A stretch of DNA of 5,226 bases. Source: a bacterium. GTDB lineage: Bacteria > Hydrothermota > UBA3072 > B12-G15. The stretch is taken from contig QNDZ01000130.1 in NCBI GenBank assembly GCA_003646055.1, forward strand, positions 1-5,226, read 5' to 3'. The notes under the pieces are model-generated. The model made no database searches, was not told where the DNA came from, and worked only from the letters and a program-made list of their open reading frames with translations. A program made the position numbers and the translations under genes. Shown one piece after another: positions 1 to 5,226 of the stretch (the first letter of the stretch is position 1; each line of letters starts with the position of its first letter).

Positions 1-189
1 GAAAACAAGATACACCAGATTTACTCCCACCTTCAGGCAGGCCAAAAATACGGGATGATAACCATGAATCAGTCCCTCTATCAATTATATATGTCAAGAC
101 AGATATCCCTTGAAAATGCACTCTCCTATTCAAGGAATCCAGAGGAACTGGAGAAGATGATAGAACAGAAATCAATGGTAGTAAGGTAA
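1..189 (+). CDS. pilT: Type IV pilus retraction ATPase PilT, C-terminal fragment
   Basis: This is the 3' end (62 codons plus TAA) of a gene that begins before the window. The readable tail contains AGQKYGMITMNQSL (residues 13-26 of the visible part), then ISLENALSYSRNPEELEKMI (35-54). This corresponds to the conserved PilT ending, in which an AGQ..GM.TM.Q.L block is followed by an IS.E.AL...NPEEL helix. PilB, the extension ATPase, does not end this way. PilT is a cytosolic hexameric secretion ATPase that powers pilus disassembly and twitching by acting on the PilC platform. Its Walker motifs and the Asp/His boxes lie upstream, outside the window, so catalytic integrity cannot be judged. It lies 12 nt upstream of pilC in the same direction, consistent with a shared operon. 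Assignment to PilT is confident; which paralogue (PilT or PilU) is uncertain. Confidence 0.88.
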   Translation, partial: ENKIHQIYSHLQAGQKYGMITMNQSLYQLYMSRQISLENALSYSRNPEELEKMIEQKSMVVR

Positions 190-196
190 GGGAGGT
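190..196 (+). promoter_or_regulatory. Ribosome binding site of pilC
   Basis: GGGAGGT lies in the 12-nt pilT-pilC gap, five A residues before the ATG at 202. It is a strong Shine-Dalgarno match and supports that ATG as the pilC start. There is no room for a separate promoter in the gap, so pilC probably depends on transcription from upstream. Confidence 0.8.
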
Positions 197-201
197 AAAA
201 A

Positions 202-1410
202 ATGCCAGTATACATCTGGAAAGGGAAAACAGCATCGGGTCAGATACAATCAGGAGAGATTACTGCAAATTCACCTCAGGAGGTTTATAGTATCCTGAGG
301 GAGAGAAAAATCGTTCCCACATCTGTGAGACCCAAACCAAAGGAACTATCTCTTCCCTTTGGAAAGGGTGTGGGCCTAAGAGACCTTTCCATATTCACGA
401 GGCAGTTTGCCACCATGATCAATGCAGGTCTTCCACTGATTAAATGCCTTGAAATTCAGGAGGAACAGGTTCAAAAGCAGAGTTTCAAGAAGATACTGAG
501 GAACATAATAAATGATGTGGAAGGTGGTTCAACACTTGCAGATGCCCTGAAAAAACACAAGGATGTTTTCAGTGAGCTCTATGTCAACATGGTGGCAGCA
601 GGTGAGTCAGGTGGTGCACTTGATGTAATTCTTGAAAGGCTTGCAACATATCTTGAGAAGAATGCTGAGATTATAAGGAAGATAAAGGGTGCAATGATAT
701 ATCCTGCCATGATTGCAATCGTTATGGTACTTGCAGTTACAGTGATGCTTCTGTTTGTTATCCCTGTGTTCGCCGGAATGTTTTCTGGAATCGGTGCAGA
801 ACTCCCTGCCCCCACCAGATTCGTTATGTGGCTGAGTGATTTCCTGAAAAGAAACTTCTTCTATATAGTGGGTGTAATTGCTGCAGTTGCTATTGTAATC
901 AGGTTTTACTACAGAACAGAGGATGGACACTTCAGGATTGATGCCTTCCTCTTAAAGGTTCCTATCTTTGGAGACCTTATAAAGAAGCAGGCATTAACAA
1001 GGTTTTCAAGAACACTTGCCACCCTGCTCTCAAGTGGTGTGAACATACTTGACGCACTGGAAATAACAGCAAAGACCTCTGGTAATAGGGTGATTGAGAA
1101 GGCAATATTGCGGGCAAGGGCGAGCATTGCCCAGGGTGAATCCATTGCAACTCCACTTGGAAAAGAGAAGGGCCTTTTCCCACCAATGGTTGTGCAGATG
1201 ATAACCATTGGTGAGCAGACAGGTGGACTTGATGAGATGCTTAATAAGGTTGCAGACTTCTATGATTCGGAGGTTGACCAGGCGGTGGAAAACCTCATGG
1301 CTGCCATAGAACCTATTGTTATTGTTGTTCTTGGTGTGGTTGTGGGTGGCATGCTTATGGCGATGTATCTTCCCATATTTAAACTTGCAACAGAATTCAT
1401 GGGAGGGTAA
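202..1410 (+). CDS. pilC: Type IV pilus inner-membrane platform protein PilC (T2SF/GspF family)
   Basis: This 402-residue protein has the usual length for PilC/PilG/GspF platform proteins. The N-terminus (YIWKGKTASGQIQSGEI, 4-20) is the typical family opening. Two tandem T2SF domains follow, at about 65-190 and 268-392. Each carries the family signature: AGESGGALDVILERL (133-147) in the first, and GEQTGGLDEML (337-347) in the second. Hydrophobic segments at about 167-190, 218-236 and 370-391 give the expected three membrane spans. PilC sits in the inner membrane beneath the growing fibre; its cytoplasmic domains contact PilB and PilT, which are thought to turn it to add or remove pilins. A strong Shine-Dalgarno precedes the ATG, and no upstream alternative is plausible. 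The last base of its TAA is the first base of the pilS ATG. No truncation or missing motif is seen. GspF of a type II secretion system is the main alternative, but pilT and pilS/pilR neighbours favour PilC. Confidence 0.95.
   Translation: MPVYIWKGKTASGQIQSGEITANSPQEVYSILRERKIVPTSVRPKPKELSLPFGKGVGLRDLSIFTRQFATMINAGLPLIKCLEIQEEQVQKQSFKKILRNIINDVEGGSTLADALKKHKDVFSELYVNMVAAGESGGALDVILERLATYLEKNAEIIRKIKGAMIYPAMIAIVMVLAVTVMLLFVIPVFAGMFSGIGAELPAPTRFVMWLSDFLKRNFFYIVGVIAAVAIVIRFYYRTEDGHFRIDAFLLKVPIFGDLIKKQALTRFSRTLATLLSSGVNILDALEITAKTSGNRVIEKAILRARASIAQGESIATPLGKEKGLFPPMVVQMITIGEQTGGLDEMLNKVADFYDSEVDQAVENLMAAIEPIVIVVLGVVVGGMLMAMYLPIFKLATEFMGG
1401..1407 (+). promoter_or_regulatory. Ribosome binding site of pilS, unusually close to the start
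   Basis: GGGAGGG encodes the last glycines of PilC. Its GGAGG core (1402-1406) ends only three bases before the pilS ATG at 1410, shorter than the usual 5-9. The close spacing and the TAATG stop/start overlap suggest that pilS is mainly started by ribosomes finishing pilC (re-initiation). No better in-frame start is visible nearby. Confidence 0.55.
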
Positions 1411-2909
1411 TGGAAAGGAACTTTAAATGGTTCCTTTTCCTTAGAACCTTTTTCTACTACTCAACGCTTTCTATTGAAATTCTTCTTTTAAGGGGAGAAA
1501 GTTATCATTTTCTCCCTCTTTTTGTTTTTGCACTTGTTATACTGGTTGACAACCTGATAAACATCTTTCGCACAAAAGGGATTACATTCAGGGTAATTAC
1601 AATGGAGATACTTTACTTCAGTGTATTTTTGATGCTCACAGGGGATGCTCAAAGCCCTTTTATCCCTTTTTATTTTGCCCTTATTCTCCTTGCTGCTGCC
1701 AACTTCTCAGTGAGTAAAACCTTTGTGACGGCAGGCATTGTCTCTGTGCTTCATGGTATTGTGATGTTTGGAAGAGGAACAATCTTTCCAGAATTCATCT
1801 TTTTTCTGAAACTACCCTCTCCATCAACACTTGAAAGCATACTGGTATACACAATCTATTTCCTTCTGTACTTCTTTGTTGCTGCCATATCAGGATACAT
1901 AGCAGAAAGACTGAAGGTAGAGGTTGAAAGGCTCAGAATTACCACAGAAGACATACTAAATGCCATTGAACCAGGAATTATTACTATTGGCAATAATGGA
2001 AAAATCCTCTTTATGAACAGGGCAGCAAAGGAATTCCTGCTTGGAGAGGATACAGCCCAGTTAAAACACTTTGAAGAATTTCCACCCGATGTCAAGAAAC
2101 TTTTTGAAAATCATGAGAAGGATAGAGAGGTAGAATTCAAGGGAAGAATTTTTTCAATTTCAAGATACCTTTTACACAACGGGTTGGGAGAGATATTTGT
2201 CATAACAGACCTTACCGAGATAAAGGAGATGGAGAAAAAACTCATACTCTTTGACAGGATGGCAACCCTTGGAAAATTTGCTGCAGACATTGCACATGAA
2301 ATCAGGAATCCTGTAATGTCAATCAAGGGGTCGGCTGAACTTCTTTACAGGGGGAAGGTTAAAGACAAGGATGAAGTAGAAAAACTCTGGAAGTATATCT
2401 TTTCTGAGAGCCAGAGGCTTGAGAAACTAACAAGGGACTTCCTGAACTTCTCAAAGGAGATAAAAATTGAAAGAAGCAATGTAAATCTCTGTGAACTTTT
2501 GAAAAGTTGTATTGACACAATGTCATTCAACCCTGTTTTTGAGAAAAAAAAGGTTAGGATAATATTTGACTGCGACCAGAACATCAACATTAAGGTTGAT
2601 AGCGAAAAGATGAAGAGTGCAATTATAAACCTTCTTGAGAATGCACTGTATGCAGTTGAGGAGAATGAGGGAGTGATTGAACTAAGGGGTTACAAAAAAG
2701 GTGAAAAAACAATTATTGAGGTGAAAGACAATGGAACTGGAATACCAGAGGAGATTCAAAACATGGTCTTCTCCCCATTCTTCTCAACAAGAAAAGAGGG
2801 ATATGGATTTGGCCTTGCGATTGTTAAAAAGGTTGTTGAACTTCACGGTGGCAGGATCGAACTCTCTTCAAAGAAAGGAGGAGGAACACGATTCAGGGTC
2901 ATACTATGA
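1410..2909 (+). CDS. pilS: Membrane sensor histidine kinase PilS
   Basis: This is a 499-residue sensor kinase. The first ~165 residues are strongly hydrophobic, with about six probable membrane spans near 8-27, 33-52, 64-78, 83-99, 103-121 and 143-165. This matches the six-span sensor of PilS, and there is no large periplasmic domain. A PAS-like domain follows (about 177-268; DILNAIEPGIITI, then GKILFMNRAAKEFL). Next comes the HisKA dimerisation domain with H-box AADIAHEIRNPV (291-302), phospho-acceptor His296. The ATPase domain has an N-box (NLLENALYA, 407-415), G1 box DNGTGIP (440-446), F-box FSPFFST (454-460) and G2 box GYGFGLAI (464-471). All catalytic boxes are intact, so it should be an active kinase. 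In Pseudomonas, PilS senses pilin in the membrane and phosphorylates PilR; that role here is inferred from family and context. It overlaps pilC by 1 nt and pilR by 4 nt. An NtrB- or AtoS-like kinase with another signal is possible, but the pil setting favours PilS. Confidence 0.88.
   Translation: MERNFKWFLFLRTFFYYSTLSIEILLLRGESYHFLPLFVFALVILVDNLINIFRTKGITFRVITMEILYFSVFLMLTGDAQSPFIPFYFALILLAAANFSVSKTFVTAGIVSVLHGIVMFGRGTIFPEFIFFLKLPSPSTLESILVYTIYFLLYFFVAAISGYIAERLKVEVERLRITTEDILNAIEPGIITIGNNGKILFMNRAAKEFLLGEDTAQLKHFEEFPPDVKKLFENHEKDREVEFKGRIFSISRYLLHNGLGEIFVITDLTEIKEMEKKLILFDRMATLGKFAADIAHEIRNPVMSIKGSAELLYRGKVKDKDEVEKLWKYIFSESQRLEKLTRDFLNFSKEIKIERSNVNLCELLKSCIDTMSFNPVFEKKKVRIIFDCDQNINIKVDSEKMKSAIINLLENALYAVEENEGVIELRGYKKGEKTIIEVKDNGTGIPEEIQNMVFSPFFSTRKEGYGFGLAIVKKVVELHGGRIELSSKKGGGTRFRVIL
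1412..1439 (+). promoter_or_regulatory. Hairpin beginning at the pilS start codon
   Basis: GGAAAGGAAC (1412-1421) can pair with GTTCCTTTTC (1430-1439), giving ten base pairs including one G-U around an 8-nt loop (1422-1429). The first paired base is the G of the pilS ATG. In mRNA this stem would hinder fresh initiation at pilS. A ribosome stopping at the pilC TAA (1408-1410) would cover and open its 5' arm. A coupling role is therefore plausible but is inferred from pairing only; the bases also encode the PilS N-terminus. Confidence 0.4.
2895..2899 (+). promoter_or_regulatory. Ribosome binding site of pilR
   Basis: AGGGT lies six bases before the pilR ATG at 2906, inside the end of pilS. A longer purine run, AGGAGGAGG (2876-2884), lies 21 bases upstream. 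It is too far to serve that ATG, and it encodes the glycine-rich end of the kinase ATPase domain. The ATG at 2906 is supported because the receiver domain starts directly after it (ILIIDD at residues 5-10). Confidence 0.5.
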
Positions 2910-4234
2910 AGGGGAATATTCTGATCATTGATGATGAAAAACATCTTGCTGATGTTTTGAGGATCGCCCTTGAAGAAGAAGGATACAGGGTATTCCTTGC
3001 ATATGACCCGGAAACAGGCATCAGGATTTTTGAGGAAGAGAGGATAGACCTTGTTATCTCTGACATAAGAATGCAAAATATTTCAGGTCTGGACCTTCTG
3101 AAAAAATTCAGGGCAAAAGACCCTGATGCCCTTGTAATTCTTATGACAGCGTATTCCTCTATTGAGAGCGTTATTGAGGCCTTGAGGGGTGGTGCTGTTG
3201 ACTATCTTATGAAGCCGTTTGAGATAGATGAACTGCTATTCAGGGTTAAAAATGCCCTTAACAAAAAACATCTCACAAAACAGGTTTATACCTTAAGGGA
3301 AGAGAAACTGAGTGAACTGAATCTTATAGGTAAAAGTGAAGCAATTGCAAAAATAAAGGAGTTTATTGATAAAGTAAGCCAGGTGAATACAACTGTTTTG
3401 ATATACGGAGAAAGTGGGACAGGTAAGGAACTCGTTGCACAACTGATACACTACAAGTCCAACAGACCAGGGAAATTTGTTCCTGTAAATTGTGCAGCAA
3501 TACCTGACAACCTTATAGAGAGTGAACTCTTTGGATACAAAAAGGGTGCTTTCACTGGAGCGAGTTCAGACAAGATAGGATACTTTAAACTTGCTGATAG
3601 TGGAACCCTCTTCCTTGACGAAATATCAGAGTTTCCCCTTCACCTTCAGCCCAAGCTACTGAGGGCAATCCAGAATCAAGAGTTTCTTCCACTTGGTTCT
3701 ACAAAACCAGAAAAGGTTGATGTCCGAATCATTTCAGCAACAAATAGAAACTTAGAGGAAGAGGTGAAGGCAGGAAAGTTCAGAGAAGACCTATTTTACA
3801 GGCTAAATGTTGTACCAATAGAGATTCCTCCTCTACGCAAAAGACGGGAGGATATACCCTTACTTATTGAGTTCTTTATCAAGAAATTATCAAAGCGATT
3901 GAAAATTAAGGAGAAAATCTTTACTAAAGAGGCTGTTGATTTGATGACCTCATTTGATTGGCCTGGAAATGTGAGGGAACTGGAAAACTTCATTGAAAGA
4001 ATATGTGTTCTTGAAAAAGTTAATATCATTGATGAGGATGTTGTAAAAAGGTACTACGTGAAAGAAAAAACCTCAGCACCATCTATCACAGGAAGCCTGA
4101 AGAAAATAGAAAATGAAGCAATCAAAGAGGCATTAAAACAGGCAGGCGGCAACAAGATTGTTGCCGCCCGTATTCTTGGGATTCACCCTTCCACACTTTA
4201 CAGAAAACTCAAAAAACGCAATCTTGATTCTTAA
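2906..4234 (+). CDS. pilR: Sigma-54-dependent response regulator PilR (NtrC family)
   Basis: This 442-residue protein has three domains. The receiver domain (1-118) has the acidic pair Asp9/Asp10, phospho-acceptor Asp53 (in ISDIRM), Thr81 (MTAY) and Lys103 (MKPF). The AAA+ sigma-54 activator domain (about 137-370) has Walker A GESGTGKE (168-175), the sigma-54-contacting loop GAFTGA (214-219), Walker B TLFLDE (234-239), sensor I ISATNRN (276-282), arginine-finger region FREDLFYRLNV (292-302) and sensor II WPGNVREL (352-359). A Fis-type helix-turn-helix closes the protein (about 400-439, GGNKIVAARILGIHPSTLYRKLKK). Every key residue is present, so it should hydrolyse ATP and open sigma-54 promoters when phosphorylated. 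It starts in a 4-nt ATGA overlap with pilS, as expected for a cognate pair. In known systems PilR activates the major pilin gene; no target is visible here. The family call is very firm; the name PilR rests on neighbours and length. Confidence 0.9.
   Translation: MKGNILIIDDEKHLADVLRIALEEEGYRVFLAYDPETGIRIFEEERIDLVISDIRMQNISGLDLLKKFRAKDPDALVILMTAYSSIESVIEALRGGAVDYLMKPFEIDELLFRVKNALNKKHLTKQVYTLREEKLSELNLIGKSEAIAKIKEFIDKVSQVNTTVLIYGESGTGKELVAQLIHYKSNRPGKFVPVNCAAIPDNLIESELFGYKKGAFTGASSDKIGYFKLADSGTLFLDEISEFPLHLQPKLLRAIQNQEFLPLGSTKPEKVDVRIISATNRNLEEEVKAGKFREDLFYRLNVVPIEIPPLRKRREDIPLLIEFFIKKLSKRLKIKEKIFTKEAVDLMTSFDWPGNVRELENFIERICVLEKVNIIDEDVVKRYYVKEKTSAPSITGSLKKIENEAIKEALKQAGGNKIVAARILGIHPSTLYRKLKKRNLDS
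4145..4168 (-). terminator. Possible terminator of the secretin transcript, embedded in pilR
   Basis: GGCGGCAACA (4145-4154) and TGTTGCCGCC (4159-4168) form a perfect 10-bp GC-rich stem with a 4-base loop, in otherwise AT-rich DNA. Read on the minus strand it begins 62 nt after the secretin stop and is followed by TGCCTGTTTTAA, a short and imperfect U-tract. On the plus strand no U-tract follows. The same bases encode the conserved GGNK...AA turn of the PilR Fis domain, so the symmetry may be partly a codon accident. Terminator function is an inference. Confidence 0.35.
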
Positions 4235-5226
4235 AAAACAGATTTAACAATGTGGGGGGTGAGGAATATCAAAACCTCTCTATCTCTATCTTCTGTATAT
4301 GTCCTTCTGAACAATGCACCAATTATAGGAATACTCCTAAGTATGGGTATTCCCTCAACCCTCTTTGTCTGGGTCTTGTGAATGAATCCACCTATAACAA
4401 GGGTCTCCCCATCCTTAACAAGTGCCTGGGTTTTTGCATTTGTTGTTGTGATTTCTTTTTCTGAAATCACATCACTCAATTCCACTTCAACATCCATTGT
4501 TATATCCTGAAGTGAGTTGATGTGGGGTGTAACATTCAACTTTATACCTGCATTGAACCACTGGGTTATTGGGTTTCCCCTCATATCCAGTGTGGTTATT
4601 GCAAACTTCTTACCACCAAAGATCTCTGCCTTTTTATTGTTTGCAGTTGTTATTCTTGGGTTTGCAAGGGTGGTAAGCTTGTTTTCTGTTTCCAGTGCCT
4701 TGAGGGACGAGGAAAGCAATGCAAAATTCTTTATTGTACCCAGAGTGAGGGCAAGCCCTGAAATAGGACCTGTTAACTGGGAACTTCCAACAGAACCCAT
4801 CAGGTTCCAGTCGGCATTTCTCAGATTTTTAACACTCCATTGTATGCCAAGGTCATTGAGGACACCCTTATCCATATCAACCACCTTTGCTTCTATGGCA
4901 ACCTGTGGGGTCTTTGTATCAAGAATCCTGATAAGGCTCTCAATCTGGTCAACCTTTGATTTTATATCCTTTACAATAATGGAGTTCGTCCTCTCATCAA
5001 TATCCATTGAACCCCTTTTACTCAACTGATTCTTTATCACCTTCTCTATCTCTCTTGCCGTGGTAAACTCAAGTACAATAACCTTCTGTTCCATTGGCTC
5101 TGCAAGTTCCCTTGCCTCCCTCTCTGCCTCAAACTGTTTTCCTGTTCCAACCCTTATCACATTCCCCTCTATCACATATGCATAGCCCTTTGTCTGGAGA
5201 ATAAGTCTCAACGCATCTTCCCAGTA
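4231..5226 (-). CDS. pilQ: Type IV pilus secretin PilQ, C-terminal part (5' end outside the window)
   Basis: This is 331 codons plus TAA of a secretin whose start lies beyond 5226. Visible order: the end of an STN/N0 domain (YWEDALRLILQTKG...EGNVIRV, 1-27); a charged linker typical of PilQ (28-46); an N1 Secretin_N domain (47-104); then the beta-barrel secretin domain (107-328). Landmarks include VAIEAKVVDMD (109-119), LANPRITTANNKKAEI (187-202), VKDGETLVIGG (270-280), GIPILRSIPIIGALF (292-306) and the closing LIFLTPHIV (319-327). It stops four residues later, so there is no C-terminal S-domain extension for a pilotin of the type II secretion kind. PilQ forms the outer-membrane ring through which the pilus passes. 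A TTG at 5211 is not the real start, because the N0 domain reads through it to the window edge. It is convergent with pilR and shares TTAA with its stop. GspD is the alternative; the linker and pil neighbours favour PilQ. Confidence 0.9.
   Translation of the reverse strand, partial: YWEDALRLILQTKGYAYVIEGNVIRVGTGKQFEAEREARELAEPMEQKVIVLEFTTAREIEKVIKNQLSKRGSMDIDERTNSIIVKDIKSKVDQIESLIRILDTKTPQVAIEAKVVDMDKGVLNDLGIQWSVKNLRNADWNLMGSVGSSQLTGPISGLALTLGTIKNFALLSSSLKALETENKLTTLANPRITTANNKKAEIFGGKKFAITTLDMRGNPITQWFNAGIKLNVTPHINSLQDITMDVEVELSDVISEKEITTTNAKTQALVKDGETLVIGGFIHKTQTKRVEGIPILRSIPIIGALFRRTYTEDRDREVLIFLTPHIVKSVF

Noticed and set aside
579..1208. Several minus-strand open frames under pilC.
   Set aside because: All are shadows of the clearly conserved pilC frame, with no family resemblance of their own.
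1347..1361. TGGCAT-N5-TGGC, resembling a sigma-54 promoter.
   Set aside because: The -12 element lacks the TTGC consensus and the site lies in the conserved last membrane span of PilC.
1546..1574. TTGACA as a -35 box inside pilS.
   Set aside because: No -10-like sequence occurs at suitable spacing; similar isolated TTGACA matches elsewhere in pilS also lack a partner.
2731..2931. A 66-codon plus-strand frame across the pilS-pilR junction.
   Set aside because: It lies over the conserved G1-G2 ATPase motifs of PilS in another frame, and its sequence is low complexity without family features.
4252..4464. A short plus-strand open frame just after pilR, starting with GTG.
   Set aside because: It overlaps the conserved C-terminal secretin motifs on the other strand, has no clear ribosome site and has no recognisable product.
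4447..4471. TGTGA...TCACA as a CRP-type operator.
   Set aside because: The half-sites are 15 bases apart rather than about 6, and the site is deep inside pilQ coding sequence.
4517..5029. A 170-codon plus-strand open frame opposite the secretin gene.
   Set aside because: It is antisense to a strongly conserved secretin frame, has no recognisable domain, and its hydrophobic look follows from complementing secretin codons.
5209..5211. TTG as the start of the secretin gene.
   Set aside because: The same frame continues upstream to the window edge with YWEDA, part of the conserved N0/STN motif, so the TTG is an internal leucine codon.

Overview
This window is an ordinary but well-preserved type IV pilus (T4P) locus, coding almost end to end. 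The secretin and the sigma-54-type response regulator indicate a Gram-negative (two-membrane) bacterium. Base composition is moderately AT-rich by eye. Arginine is often AGG/AGA and isoleucine often ATA, a bias common in Nitrospirota, Desulfobacterota and several thermophilic or candidate phyla. The sequence alone does not fix the taxon.

Layout on the plus strand: the last 62 codons of a retraction ATPase (pilT, 1-189); the inner-membrane platform protein (pilC, 202-1410); a membrane sensor histidine kinase (pilS, 1410-2909); and an NtrC-family response regulator (pilR, 2906-4234). Spacing is 12 nt, then a 1-nt overlap, then a 4-nt ATGA overlap, so this looks like one translationally coupled operon. 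The order pilT-pilC-pilS-pilR matches the pil clusters known from Geobacter-like bacteria. On the minus strand, the C-terminal 331 codons of a PilQ-type secretin (5226-4231) run convergently into pilR; the two stop codons share the palindrome TTAA.

How they work together: PilC anchors the motor ATPases (PilB extends, PilT retracts) under the inner-membrane platform, and PilQ is the outer-membrane gate through which the fibre passes. PilS/PilR classically couples the state of the pilus (often the pilin pool in the membrane) to sigma-54-dependent transcription of pilin genes. The major pilin gene and any sigma-54 promoter are not visible here.

I found no mobile element, CRISPR, tRNA, rRNA or evidently new protein system. 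No stretch over 300 bases lacks a gene. The observations worth a second look are about RNA structure and gene junctions: a 10-bp GC-rich hairpin in the 3' end of pilR that could act as the terminator of the opposing secretin transcript; a stem that starts at the pilS start codon; and the convergent junction with no intergenic space.
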